Assembly (NCBI GenBank): GCA_002482005.1
Contig: DLFD01000010.1
Location: forward strand, 1-49,346
Direction: 5' to 3'
Source of the DNA: Lachnospiraceae bacterium UBA7729
Lineage (GTDB): Bacteria; Bacillota; Clostridia; Lachnospirales; Lachnospiraceae
DNA length: 49,346 bases
How positions within the stretch are numbered: the first letter of the stretch is position 1; each line of letters starts with the position of its first letter. The translations under genes were made by a program, and so were the position numbers. The notes under the pieces were generated by a model, which saw nothing but the letters and a program-made list of their open reading frames with translations, ran no database searches and had not been told where the DNA came from. Shown one piece after another: positions 41,110-49,346 of this stretch.

Positions 41110-42228
41110 TTACTTATACGGATCAGCAGCGTCTCTGAGGCCGTCGCCGACGAAGTTGAATGCAAGCACCGAGATTATGACGAAGATGCCCGGGATCATC
41201 ATCCACGGATACATGGATATGGTACTGATGCTCTGTGCCTGCTTCAGCAGAACACCAAGGCTGACGATCGGCGGTGTAAGTCCTATCCCGAGGAAGCTGA
41301 GCGATGTTTCTGACAGGATCATAGTCGGGATCGCAAGCGTTACATTGACGATCAGATAACTGCTGAAAGATGGAAGCAGGTGATGCAGGATGATGTAACT
41401 GTCTGAAGCACCGGCAACTCTTGCAGCCATGACGAAATCCTCATTTCTCAGTTCGAGAAGCTTTCCTCTTACGACACGTGCAAGTGAGGTCCAGCCTACT
41501 AGTGAAAGAATAATCGTGATTGCGAAATACTTCTGCAAAGAGTTCCAGGTATCCGGAAATGCCGCAGCAAGTGCCATCCAGAGCGGGATGCTCGGCATCG
41601 ACATCAGGAACTCGATGATCCTCTGTATGATTGTATCTGCAACGCCTCCATAATATCCGGAGATACCTCCGAGGATCGACCCGAGAATGAATGTGAAGAA
41701 AACACCGACAAGGCCGGTCGTAAGTGATACACGCAGAGCGCTCATTGTTCTGGAGTAGATATCACGGCCGGATTCATCCGTTCCGAACGGATGATAGACA
41801 TCCGGTTCTTCAGTCCCGAAGAAATGGATATCGCCGGGGATAAATCCAAGCAGTTTGTATTTATCGCCCTTATAGAAGAAGTGCAGCTGATACTTCACAT
41901 CATAATCTTCCGTATAGATCTTCTCCCAGGTGACTGGGTCTTCTTCCATCTTCTTTCCGTAGATAAACGGAAGAATAGAGAATTTTCCATCCTTGTCTAC
42001 CCAGTGGATCCTGGTAGGTGCGACATTGATCGACTGTGTGCTTCTCTTGTAGACATCCTGTGTTGCAAAAAACTCACTGAAGAAGCCGACTAAGTACAGG
42101 ATGATCAGAACGATCAGACCAAACATTGCCAATTTATGCTTCCTGAACTTATGGCGCATAAGCTGCCACTGCGTCTGCATGTACATAGCTTCTTCACCTG
42201 AGACTTTCTGTTTTTTCTTTTTCCACAT
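41110..42228 (-). CDS. Opp/Dpp-type ABC importer permease (OppC position)
   Basis: A 372-residue permease. A cytosolic tail and first helix (LAMFGLIVLIILYLVGFFSEF) are followed by an extracellular domain of about 120 residues, longer than usual, before the motif HPFGTDESGRDIYSRTM that marks OppC proteins. Five more helices follow, with the EAA-like loop FVMAARVAGASDSYIILHHLLP. The end, FVGDGLRDAADPYK, is the family hallmark. AAAGGAG precedes the ATG. Confidence 0.93.
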   Translation of the reverse strand: MWKKKKQKVSGEEAMYMQTQWQLMRHKFRKHKLAMFGLIVLIILYLVGFFSEFFATQDVYKRSTQSINVAPTRIHWVDKDGKFSILPFIYGKKMEEDPVTWEKIYTEDYDVKYQLHFFYKGDKYKLLGFIPGDIHFFGTEEPDVYHPFGTDESGRDIYSRTMSALRVSLTTGLVGVFFTFILGSILGGISGYYGGVADTIIQRIIEFLMSMPSIPLWMALAAAFPDTWNSLQKYFAITIILSLVGWTSLARVVRGKLLELRNEDFVMAARVAGASDSYIILHHLLPSFSSYLIVNVTLAIPTMILSETSLSFLGIGLTPPIVSLGVLLKQAQSISTISMYPWMMIPGIFVIISVLAFNFVGDGLRDAADPYK

Positions 42229-42243
42229 ATGAAGACAACTCCT

Positions 42244-43227
42244 TTACTGCAGACGGATTCGCGGATCCACGACGACCAGAAGGATATCCGAGATAAATGT
42301 ACCGATGATTGTCATCGCTGTCAGGATCAGGATACAGGTACCTGCAAGGTACATATCCTGAGACAGAAGTGCGTTATAAAGCAGGGACCCTATCGTCGGA
42401 AGGTCCAGGACGATCGCAGTGACCGTTGCACCGGAGACGATTCCCGGAAGTACGCTGCTGATCGAAGAGATGATCGGGTTCAGTGCAACGCGGACAGGGT
42501 ACTTGTGAATCATCTTGTTTTCCTTAAGTCCCCTCGCCCTTGCAGCAACAACATACGGCTTTTTCAGTTCATCAAGCAGAGAAGCTCTCAGGATACGGAT
42601 GACATTCGCCATACTCTGCCATCCTATTACCAGGACGGGGATCGGCAGATGCTTGCACAGATCCCAGAACTTTCCCCAGCTCCATGCGGCATTCATGTAT
42701 TTCGGTGAATAAAAGTTACCTATGCTCAGACCAAAAAAATGATTCGCATAGTACATCAGAACCATTGCGAGAAAGAAGCTTGGTGTAGCCAATCCGATAA
42801 AACCGAAAACAGAAGCTGCATAATCTCCTACGGAATACTGATGTCTTGCGCTGTAGATCGCAATCGGGATCGCGACTGCATAAGCGAAAAGCAGGGTGAT
42901 CAGGGAAAGCACGACCGTCATCGGAAGCCTCGTCAGAATCAGATCACGAACCGGAGCATTCCACTGGAAGGACTTTCCAAAGTCCCCATGGAACATGTTC
43001 TTCATCCACAGCAGGTACTGAACCATAAGAGGCTTGTCCATCCCATACTGTCTTCTCAGGTTCTCCACAACAGATTTATCAACTGCGCCCATCTGGCGCT
43101 CAAGGTTCTGAATGTAGGAAGTGAGATAGTCCCCTGGCGGAAGCTGAATAACGATGAAAGCGAATACAGACATCAGCGCCAGCAGTATGAACATGTAGAT
43201 AAGGCGTTTGAAGATATATTTTTTCAT
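42244..43227 (-). CDS. Opp/Dpp-type ABC importer permease (OppB position)
   Basis: A 327-residue permease of the DppB/OppB type: a first helix (LIYMFILLALMSVFAFIVIQLPPGD) and five further helices, with the segment PYVVAARARGLKENKMIHKYPVRVAL as ATPase-contact loop. It ends LLVVVDPRIRLQ, the standard DPR motif. The ribosome binding site is weak. A stable hairpin sits between it and the upstream binding-protein gene. Confidence 0.93.
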   Translation of the reverse strand: MKKYIFKRLIYMFILLALMSVFAFIVIQLPPGDYLTSYIQNLERQMGAVDKSVVENLRRQYGMDKPLMVQYLLWMKNMFHGDFGKSFQWNAPVRDLILTRLPMTVVLSLITLLFAYAVAIPIAIYSARHQYSVGDYAASVFGFIGLATPSFFLAMVLMYYANHFFGLSIGNFYSPKYMNAAWSWGKFWDLCKHLPIPVLVIGWQSMANVIRILRASLLDELKKPYVVAARARGLKENKMIHKYPVRVALNPIISSISSVLPGIVSGATVTAIVLDLPTIGSLLYNALLSQDMYLAGTCILILTAMTIIGTFISDILLVVVDPRIRLQ

Positions 43228-43255
43228 TGTTTCACCGGACTTTCTACTAGCCTAA

Positions 43256-43289
43256 AGAGGGGACCAGCGGCAAGCTGCCGGTCCCCTCT
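43256..43289 (-). terminator. Hairpin between the OppA-type and OppB-type genes
   Basis: AGAGGGGACC and GGTCCCCTCT pair perfectly, and an inner GGCA/TGCC extends the stem with one bulge. Three T follow on the minus strand. Like the other binding-protein genes in this window, OppA is followed by a stem-loop that would reduce downstream expression. Confidence 0.65.
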
Positions 43290-43339
43290 GAGCTATACCT
43301 CAGGCAACATAGTCTGAATTGTCAGGAAGGGACTGACGA

Positions 43340-45286
43340 TTAGTACTTGAAGTACCAGGTATCACCCTGGAACGGCTTCCAGAAGTTGTAATCGTTAGCG
43401 AATGTTCCTTCGGTAGGAGTATTTCCAAGACGGTTGCTGATGACGACCATTCTAGGAGATACAGCAGTTCCGACCATCCAGCACTCATCTGCAAGTCTCT
43501 CAAGGATGCTTGTGCCGAGTTTTGCATATTCCGGATCATCAGTGGAAAGGGTGCCGAACTTCATGCAGTCGTCACGCAGCTGCTTGATATCTTCCGGCGG
43601 CTCCTCGCCCTGTGCTCCATCGCTGTCCCACCAATCCTTATAGGCCTGCATGAACTCAAGATCGTCAAATGCATTGCCCGGGCGAAGTCTTGAGAACGAA
43701 GAACTACGAAGGTTGAACTCACCGACAGAGTCAAGTGTAAATGCACGGACATCGCAGTCATTGTTGGTTCCGCGCTCCAGATAGTAGCTTCTCTCTTCCT
43801 GGTTCAGAGTCGTATGAACACCAACTGCATCCCAGTATTCGCATGCCATCTCAGCCATCGGAGCGAACTCCTCGATGGTCTCGAGCTGAAGGTTGAACTC
43901 TTCGCCGTTCGGCATGATCCTGACTGTATGATCATCATTCCACTTATATCCAAGTCCGTCGAGCAGCTCGTTCGCTTTGTCGACATCGTACTCGATGTAA
44001 GCATTCTTGACATCATCGGTCATGAAGGAAGTATTTGCAGAGGCGGTAGCCTGCTGGATAGATCCCTTGCCATAGAACAGGGTATCGTTGATGGCCTGAC
44101 GGTCAATCGCATAGCTCATAGCCTTACGGAAATCCGGTTCGTTGAAGATTGCGCGAAGGTTCGGATCCTTATCGGTGATGTTGAAGGTGAAGGTGCAGTC
44201 AGATCCACGGGTGTTGTCAAACAGATACAGAGTATAGTCACCCTCGGACTCAGACTTCTTCAGCATGGTGTAATCGGAAAGCGGGAACGGGTTCTCGCCT
44301 GCTGCAAGGATCTCGCCGGAGATGAGCTTCAGGTTACGGACATCCTTATCCTGAACGATCAGAGCTTCCTGCTCGTCGATGTACGGAAGCTGATTGCCTT
44401 CCTGGTCGACCTTGAAGTAGTACGGATTTCTTCTGAAGAACTTATTGTTGTTGCTGTCGATCTCAGCCAGTGTCCATGGATAGACATCCGGTGCGTTGAC
44501 ATCAGTCTGAGCCTGGGAGTTGTCGATATGTGCCTGGAAGCAGAGTACCCAGGAATCATATCCCTCATCCTTGGCAACCTTGTCAGCATCCGGGTTATAG
44601 GTCTTATGATACTTCTCAAGGTACTTCTTCGGAGCGAAGAAGGTACGGATGATATTGGTGGAGTATCTTGCCATGACAACTTCGAAGGACGGGTTCGGAT
44701 CCTGGAATACAATGTTCAGATTGTATTCATCGATCTGCTCGTACTTCATCGGTTCGCCGTTCGTGCAGTATGCAAGGTCTACACTCGGGTTGACATCCTT
44801 GTTCAGAAGGACATCGTTGTACCAGAACATCCAGTCATCGGTGGTGAAGTCATCACCGTTTGACCATTTCATTCCCTTGCGAAGGTGGATGGAATAAGTC
44901 TTTTTGTCATCGCTGATCTCATATCCTTCGATGATGTTCGGCTTGAATGTCTGCAGATCCGGTTCGATGGTCAGAAGAGACTGGAACCTGAGGCCTTCGG
45001 TATCGACCTGTCCGGTACTCGGTCCGAATGCTGCGCCAACATAAGTTCCGCCATAAGTTCCGATCGTCGGCACCTCGACAACCTTCGGGTCTTCCGGAAG
45101 TCTTTCCTCAACTGGCGGAAGCTCTCCCGCTTCTACCTGCTCCGCAAGAGCTGGTGCTTCCTTGTACTCACCAGGTGTGGCTGCGGCAGTTTCTGTCTCA
45201 GTCTCAGCTGCCATTGCTCCGATCCCGAGCGATCCGGCTGCGAGGACCGTTGCCATCAACATTGACCATGCTTTGATGTGCTTCAT
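43340..45286 (-). CDS. Family 5 solute-binding protein (OppA/DppA type)
   Basis: A 648-residue extracellular binding protein, longer than the usual 500-600. The signal peptide MKHIKAWSMLMATVLAAGSL ends at a MAA site without a lipobox cysteine, followed by a Thr/Glu-rich stretch. Family 5 features include DKKTYSIHLRKGMKWSNGDDFT, PNLRAIFNEPDFRKAMSYAIDR and LLDGLGYKWNDD. AGGAGG precedes the ATG. In Thermotoga and other bacteria such proteins bind oligosaccharides; the GH39 xylosidase in the operon and absence of peptidases favour xylosyl oligosaccharide as ligand. Confidence 0.92.
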   Translation of the reverse strand: MKHIKAWSMLMATVLAAGSLGIGAMAAETETETAAATPGEYKEAPALAEQVEAGELPPVEERLPEDPKVVEVPTIGTYGGTYVGAAFGPSTGQVDTEGLRFQSLLTIEPDLQTFKPNIIEGYEISDDKKTYSIHLRKGMKWSNGDDFTTDDWMFWYNDVLLNKDVNPSVDLAYCTNGEPMKYEQIDEYNLNIVFQDPNPSFEVVMARYSTNIIRTFFAPKKYLEKYHKTYNPDADKVAKDEGYDSWVLCFQAHIDNSQAQTDVNAPDVYPWTLAEIDSNNNKFFRRNPYYFKVDQEGNQLPYIDEQEALIVQDKDVRNLKLISGEILAAGENPFPLSDYTMLKKSESEGDYTLYLFDNTRGSDCTFTFNITDKDPNLRAIFNEPDFRKAMSYAIDRQAINDTLFYGKGSIQQATASANTSFMTDDVKNAYIEYDVDKANELLDGLGYKWNDDHTVRIMPNGEEFNLQLETIEEFAPMAEMACEYWDAVGVHTTLNQEERSYYLERGTNNDCDVRAFTLDSVGEFNLRSSSFSRLRPGNAFDDLEFMQAYKDWWDSDGAQGEEPPEDIKQLRDDCMKFGTLSTDDPEYAKLGTSILERLADECWMVGTAVSPRMVVISNRLGNTPTEGTFANDYNFWKPFQGDTWYFKY

Positions 45287-45309
45287 AATTGCCTCCTGTT
45301 ACTGATATT

Positions 45310-46146
45310 TTATTGGTTTCTATGCTGCTCAAAGCGCTGAAAGCCGGCGAACAATTCCTCAAAAAAGGTTCTGGAAAGCGGTGCATCCTCCTCAAAACCG
45401 TTTATTGGATATGCCTCGCAGCTTATGCGCTCATTGTAACCTACTTCTTTCAGGGCAGAGACAAACGGAAGATAATCGGCTTCCTCTGCCTTCCGTGGAT
45501 ATACCCTCCCATTCGGATTGGCAAAGTGGACATGTCTCAGATACTCCCGTCCGTCCCTGAGCAGATGTTCGAGTGGTTCTTCCTCTACGGTGAAGTGATA
45601 GAAATCCACGAGGACTTTCACATTCTCCTCCTGAACCTTCTTCGCCAGGAGGACTCCCTCCTCGAACGTATTGATGAGGTTATCTTCCTGTTTCCTCAGC
45701 GGCTCCAGCACGATCGTCACATGATGCCGGGCAGCCACCGGAGCAATCCTGTGAAGAAGCTCTTCTACCTGGTGAAGTCCTTCTTCCTTCGGAAACCCTT
45801 CCGGCACGCTCTTGGCAGGACCGCTTCCGAAGACACACCTGGCAACTCCCAGCTGCTCCGCTCTTTCGAATGCCTTCCCTGCATATGTGAGAACCTCATC
45901 CATATCGACCGCAGGCCCGGTAAGACGCATCGTGACCGGAAACAAGTTATTGCTTGTCTCACAGGGAATCCCGACTTTTTCAAGTTTCCCGGACAGCCTC
46001 CGAAACTGTCCGTCATCCAGCTGCATCATCTGCGCCATGGGCAGCTCAGCATAGTCATACCCTACTTTTTTCAGGGCACTAAGCCACTCTGCTCCGGTTC
46101 CGTCCATTTTCGTAGAGGCCATATTCAGACAGCAGCCAAATCTCAT
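45310..46146 (-). CDS. Sugar phosphate isomerase/epimerase-like TIM-barrel protein
   Basis: A 278-residue xylose-isomerase-like TIM barrel (AP endonuclease 2 superfamily) of the kind that isomerises or epimerises sugars with a divalent metal. The probable metal ligands are Glu in IVLEPLRKQE, Asp and His in VLVDFYHF, His in RHVHFANPNG, and Glu in ISCEAYP. GGGAGG precedes the ATG. It lies between the tartronate semialdehyde reductase gene and the OppA-type gene. Related enzymes include hydroxypyruvate isomerase, tagatose epimerase and D-apiose isomerase, and the sequence does not decide among them. Confidence 0.8.
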   Translation of the reverse strand: MRFGCCLNMASTKMDGTGAEWLSALKKVGYDYAELPMAQMMQLDDGQFRRLSGKLEKVGIPCETSNNLFPVTMRLTGPAVDMDEVLTYAGKAFERAEQLGVARCVFGSGPAKSVPEGFPKEEGLHQVEELLHRIAPVAARHHVTIVLEPLRKQEDNLINTFEEGVLLAKKVQEENVKVLVDFYHFTVEEEPLEHLLRDGREYLRHVHFANPNGRVYPRKAEEADYLPFVSALKEVGYNERISCEAYPINGFEEDAPLSRTFFEELFAGFQRFEQHRNQ

Positions 46147-46198
46147 CGTAGTCCTCCCTGTATTGTCCGTTCTCAGGTTTCTTCCCGTTCTCAGAATC

Positions 46199-47092
46199 TT
46201 ACTGTCTCTTGACTTCGACTCCGGTAATTCTCTCGTAGTACTTCAGGATCGCACTGTGATCGTCACTTCCGCATCCGTTGTTATGCAGCCACTGCAACAT
46301 CTCCTGCACTGCGCTAGTAAGGATCATCGGAGTTCCGACGCCATGTCCGGTCTCGAGCGCATTGTTCAGATCCTTGATATGAAGATCGATACGGAATCCC
46401 GGCTTGAAGTTACGGTCGAGCATCATAGGAACCTTTGCATTCATGACAGTGGAACCAGCAAGTCCACCCTTGATTGCATCGAAGACCTTGACGGGATCGA
46501 CGCCAGCCATAGTCGCAAGCTCATAAGCCTCTGCGCAGGCTGCGATATTGGCTGCAACGATGACCTGGTTCGCCAGCTTTGTGGTATCTCCTGCACCGTT
46601 GACTTCTCCGCAGTGGATCACTGACGCTCCGAGATGTCCGAGCAGCTCCCTGTATCTGTCGAAGAGAACTTTCGGGCCGCCGCACATGATCGAAAGGGTT
46701 CCGTCGATCGCCTTCGGTTCGCCTCCGGAAACAGGCGCATCCATCATATGCATCCCGGATGCTTCACACTTCTCAGCGATATCCTTTGACTGAAGCGGTG
46801 CGATGGAACTCATATCAATGATGTCAAGGTCCTTCTTCTTTGCCTCAGCAACTCCCTCCTTTCCGAACACAGCATCACGTACATTCGGAGAATTCGGTAC
46901 CATCAGGATCACGACATCGCTCTTAGCGGCGACATCTGCATTGCTCTCTCCTCTCACGGCTCCGCAGGATACAACATCGTCAAGCGCTGCCTTTGCGAAA
47001 GGATCAAAAGCAGTTACCTCATACCCTGCCTTCAGCAGATTCTTGCACATTGGTCTACCCATGATCCCGAGTCCGATAAATCCTACCTTCAT
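46199..47092 (-). CDS. garR: 2-hydroxy-3-oxopropionate (tartronate semialdehyde) reductase
   Basis: A 297-residue beta-hydroxyacid dehydrogenase, very close to E. coli GarR along its whole length. It has the Rossmann motif GLGIMG (7-12), the substrate motif DAPVSGGEPKAIDGTLS, catalytic Lys172 in TKLANQ, and the stretch KPGFRIDLHIKDL near the C-terminus. It reduces tartronate semialdehyde to D-glycerate with NAD(P)H. The ATG at 47092 is preferred (AAGGAGG 6 bases upstream) over a TTG at 47107. It sits beside the TIM-barrel isomerase and split transketolase, so it may act on a C3 aldehyde from the same pathway. Confidence 0.9.
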   Translation of the reverse strand: MKVGFIGLGIMGRPMCKNLLKAGYEVTAFDPFAKAALDDVVSCGAVRGESNADVAAKSDVVILMVPNSPNVRDAVFGKEGVAEAKKKDLDIIDMSSIAPLQSKDIAEKCEASGMHMMDAPVSGGEPKAIDGTLSIMCGGPKVLFDRYRELLGHLGASVIHCGEVNGAGDTTKLANQVIVAANIAACAEAYELATMAGVDPVKVFDAIKGGLAGSTVMNAKVPMMLDRNFKPGFRIDLHIKDLNNALETGHGVGTPMILTSAVQEMLQWLHNNGCGSDDHSAILKYYERITGVEVKRQ

Positions 47093-47133
47093 AAAAACCT
47101 CCTTCAACTTTGTCTGTTACCAGCAAATCTATT

Positions 47134-48069
47134 TCACAGGGAACTGATTTCTCTGACAGCCTTCTCGATATGCTCTGCAGTAAGTCCCAGATAATTCAGC
47201 ACATCATCATAGGTATGTCCAGAAAGTCCGAACCTGTCCTCAACTCCGACAAACTCGATTGGAATTCTCTCCCGGCGAAGCGCTTCTGCGATAGCTCCTC
47301 CGAGTCCGCCAATCACACTGTGTTCTTCCGCCGTGACAACACCCTTCATTCCTTTAGAAAGGGCGATGACCGACTCTCTGTTCATCGGCTTGATGGAAGG
47401 AACATTGACGACCCTGACAGAGATCTCACCTTCCAGTGCCTTAGCCGCCTCAAGTGCCTTTATCAACATGATGCCGCACGCGAATACCGTGACATCCGTG
47501 CCTTCCTTCATGATATAAGGCTCACCGACCCTGAATTCCCTGCCTTCCGGAGTCACATTATCATAAGCATTCCTGTTCAGGCGCATGTACATCGGGCCCT
47601 TGTGGGAAGCCATATACTTTGTGACCGCAGCCGTCTCATTCGCGTCTGCCGGAACAAATACGCTCATGTTCGGGATCACTCGCATATATGCGATGTCATC
47701 AATCGACTGGTGCGTTGCGCCATCGCCGAAATCGGAAACTCCTGCGGAGGATCCACAGATCTTCACGTTCAGTTTTCCGATCGATACAGATTGTCTGATC
47801 TGGTCAAATGCTCTTCCCGCTGCAAATACTGCAAATGAAGCAGCGAACGGGATCTTTCCTACTCTGGAAAGTCCGCCGGCTGTGGAGATCATATTCGCTT
47901 CCGCGATTCCCATCTCGATGTGGCGTTCTTCCATACCCGGTGTTGTCTCGACCATCTTGCCCATCGTCGATCCGCCAAGGTCCGCATCGAGAACTACGAT
48001 ATCTTTATTCTCACGGCAAAGCTCGACAAGCGTCTGCCCATATGCCTTTCTCTGACTGGTTTCTGTCAT
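47134..48069 (-). CDS. Transketolase C-terminal subunit (split transketolase)
   Basis: A 311-residue protein covering the Pyr (pyrimidine-binding) and C-terminal domains of transketolase. The catalytic Glu lies in IEMGIAEANMIS. DGATHQSIDDIAYMRVIPNMSVFVPAD and the C-terminal HSVIGGLGGAIAE are family features. With the N-terminal subunit encoded upstream it forms one thiamine-diphosphate enzyme that transfers two-carbon units between sugar phosphates. AGAGGTG precedes the ATG. Split transketolases occur in central metabolism and in special pathways such as apulose-4-phosphate or sulfosugar cleavage. Confidence 0.92.
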   Translation of the reverse strand: MTETSQRKAYGQTLVELCRENKDIVVLDADLGGSTMGKMVETTPGMEERHIEMGIAEANMISTAGGLSRVGKIPFAASFAVFAAGRAFDQIRQSVSIGKLNVKICGSSAGVSDFGDGATHQSIDDIAYMRVIPNMSVFVPADANETAAVTKYMASHKGPMYMRLNRNAYDNVTPEGREFRVGEPYIMKEGTDVTVFACGIMLIKALEAAKALEGEISVRVVNVPSIKPMNRESVIALSKGMKGVVTAEEHSVIGGLGGAIAEALRRERIPIEFVGVEDRFGLSGHTYDDVLNYLGLTAEHIEKAVREISSL

Positions 48070-48116
48070 CTTGCACCTCTCTTACTTCATCTCTCGCTTT
48101 TCGAAACTGCTGCCGC

Positions 48117-48938
48117 TTAGGAAAGCTCTTCAAGTGCCTTGTCATATTCTTCCTGGGTAAGTGCTCTGTTGTGATAGCCAACCTGGTTCTCAGCAAAACT
48201 GATCCCTTTGCCCTTGATCGTATGAGCGATGATCGCTGTCGGCTTTCCTTTGAACTTCTCTGCTTCGTCGAGTGCCGTAAGGATCTGCTCCATGTTGTGA
48301 CCGTCGATCTCGATCACATTCCATCCGAACGCGCGCCACTTTGCCGATATATCACCCTGATCCAGCCTGTCTGCTGTCCTTCCCTGTGCCTGAAGACCGT
48401 TATTGTCGATGATCGCACACAGATTATCGAGCTTCTTTGCTCCTGACGACATTGCAGCTTCCCAGATCTGTCCTTCGTCCATCTCGCCGTCGCCCACAAG
48501 GACGTAAACCCTGTTCGGCTTCCTGTCGAGTTTGAGGCCGATCGCCATTCCGGATCCAAGGGAAAGCCCCTGTCCGAGAGAACCGGTCCCGGCTTCAATT
48601 CCCGGCGTCCCCAGATGCGGATGGCCCTGCAGGTAGAATCCGATCTCTTTGCATCGCGGAAGATCGCTTACCGGGAAGAAACCAGCTTCCGCAAGAGCCG
48701 CATACTGCAGGATCGCTACATGACCCTTTGAAAGAAGGAAATAATCTCTTCCGTCCCATTCCGGATTCTTCGGGTCATACTTCATCTTGTAGAAATAGAG
48801 TGCAGCGACCAAGTCAGCGCTTGAGCAGCTGCCGCCTACATGTCCCGCCACACCGACACCGATGCACCTGATGCAGTCGCGCCGCAGGATCTTTCCTTTT
48901 TCTTCAAGTGAGTGAAGCAGTTCTTTGCTGTACGCCAT
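48117..48938 (-). CDS. Transketolase N-terminal subunit (split transketolase)
   Basis: A 273-residue PP-domain subunit. The thiamine-diphosphate and metal site is in VLVGDGEMDEGQIWEAAM and IIDNNGLQ. LSKGHVAILQYAALAEAG, GTPGIEAGTGSLGQGLSLGSG and HTIKGKGISFAENQVGYHN are typical. The start at 48938 has AAAGGAGG 6 bases upstream; a TTG 30 bases earlier is unlikely. It is the first gene of the eleven-gene operon behind the promoter at 49055-49083. Confidence 0.93.
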   Translation of the reverse strand: MAYSKELLHSLEEKGKILRRDCIRCIGVGVAGHVGGSCSSADLVAALYFYKMKYDPKNPEWDGRDYFLLSKGHVAILQYAALAEAGFFPVSDLPRCKEIGFYLQGHPHLGTPGIEAGTGSLGQGLSLGSGMAIGLKLDRKPNRVYVLVGDGEMDEGQIWEAAMSSGAKKLDNLCAIIDNNGLQAQGRTADRLDQGDISAKWRAFGWNVIEIDGHNMEQILTALDEAEKFKGKPTAIIAHTIKGKGISFAENQVGYHNRALTQEEYDKALEELS

Positions 48939-49054
48939 GGAAGCCTCCTTTGCGTTGATATCTGTCAATACTTTTCGTATCTTTTTTTATCTGTTTATTG
49001 TCATCCTGACATCCTGTATGCTATAAGCTGTATGCCAGGTTGTTAGCTGTTTTC

Positions 49055-49083
49055 ACTATATATGTTTCAAATATTGTTGTCAA
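49055..49083 (-). promoter_or_regulatory. Promoter of the transketolase-Opp-GH39 operon
   Basis: On the minus strand a perfect TTGACA (49078-49083) and TATAGT (49055-49060) are separated by 17 bases. The predicted leader to the first start codon (48938) is about 110 bases. No other strong promoter was seen in the gaps of the operon. Confidence 0.75.
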
Positions 49084-49111
49084 TCTGTAAATTATCACTA
49101 ATTTTCTTGTT

Positions 49112-49135
49112 CAAATATGTGAATATTTTCACTTG
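49112..49135. promoter_or_regulatory. Candidate activator site upstream of the operon promoter
   Basis: The inner palindrome GTGAATATTTTCAC (49119-49132) is flanked by CAA and TTG, giving an imperfect 24-bp dyad. It is centred about 77 bases upstream of the predicted transcription start, a typical activator position. The rest of the end region (49136-49346) shows no gene. Confidence 0.4.
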
Positions 49136-49241
49136 CATTCGTGGAAGATTTACAATTATGATACTTACAAAGTATGAAGAGCAGCATCAGATCCACAGAC
49201 TGTAATCCGGTGCTGGACCCGATAACCACTGATAAATCGCA

Positions 49242-49270
49242 TTGACAGCAGGGTCATAAATCTGTAAAGT
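49242..49270 (+). promoter_or_regulatory. Possible divergent promoter reading out of the window
   Basis: TTGACA (49242-49247), 17 bases, TAAAGT (49265-49270) on the plus strand. A divergent gene, perhaps the regulator of the transketolase operon, may begin beyond the window end. Confidence 0.35.
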
Positions 49271-49346
49271 CAATTTCGGTTTGCTTACTCTTCTGTTACT
49301 TTCTAAAATTACTGAATCTGAAGTGTAGCGGCCGACATCTTTTACC

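Noticed and set aside
46199..48938. Sulfoglycolysis by a transketolase route
   Set aside because: Split transketolase, a GarR-like reductase and a YihS-like epimerase hinted at it, but the epimerase is broken and belongs to another locus, the reductase matches GarR closely, and no sulfonate importer or sulfoquinovosidase is present.

Overview
The window looks like chromosomal DNA of an anaerobic Firmicute of the class Clostridia, most likely Lachnospiraceae-like. The grounds are strong AGGAGG-type ribosome binding sites, YesM/YesN-type two-component regulation, a YesL-type membrane protein, three sugar ABC importers without their own ATPases, and moderate GC. This placement is inferred from gene content; no rRNA or tRNA gene is visible. 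About 33 genes occupy the window, and most of them take up and break down plant-cell-wall oligosaccharides.

Layout. 131-2333: a YczE-type membrane protein and a MATE exporter. 2502-10190: an alpha-galactoside unit (GH27, GH36, YesL-like protein, two permeases, binding protein), all on the minus strand, divergent from an AraC regulator at 10581. 11780-13114: a decayed AGE-family sugar epimerase between two look-alike terminators. 13154-22298: a YesM/YesN two-component pair followed by an LplB/LplC-type importer, its binding protein, a double NTF2/SnoaL-fold protein and a cytosolic serine hydrolase. 22423-30314: an arabinofuranosyl-oligosaccharide operon (binding protein, two permeases, two GH51 enzymes, a zinc polyol-type dehydrogenase) under a promoter with two LacI-type operators, divergent from a LacI regulator at 30988. 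32650-35389: a YbjN-domain protein and a tandem AAA (CbxX type) protein. 35415-36450: a 229-bp tandem repeat array with covarying hairpins. 36575-48938: a minus-strand operon of eleven genes behind one strong promoter (49055-49083). It carries split transketolase, a tartronate semialdehyde reductase, a TIM-barrel isomerase, a five-gene Opp-type importer, a GH39 beta-xylosidase and an Asp/Glu-type racemase.

How the parts fit together. Exported binding proteins capture galactosides, arabinosides and xylosides. Intracellular GH27/GH36/GH51/GH39 enzymes, none with a signal peptide, trim them. Isomerase, reductase and transketolase genes feed central carbon metabolism. Each unit has its own regulator type (AraC, YesMN, LacI), and one LacI-like operator also lies before the GH36 gene.

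The most unusual features are the 229-bp array, whose hairpin arms change in a compensating way from unit to unit; the duplicated permease 3' end, whose two copies differ only at synonymous sites; the unusual combination of genes in the last operon; the lack of a lipobox in all four binding proteins; and a striking number of short tandem duplications both between and inside genes.
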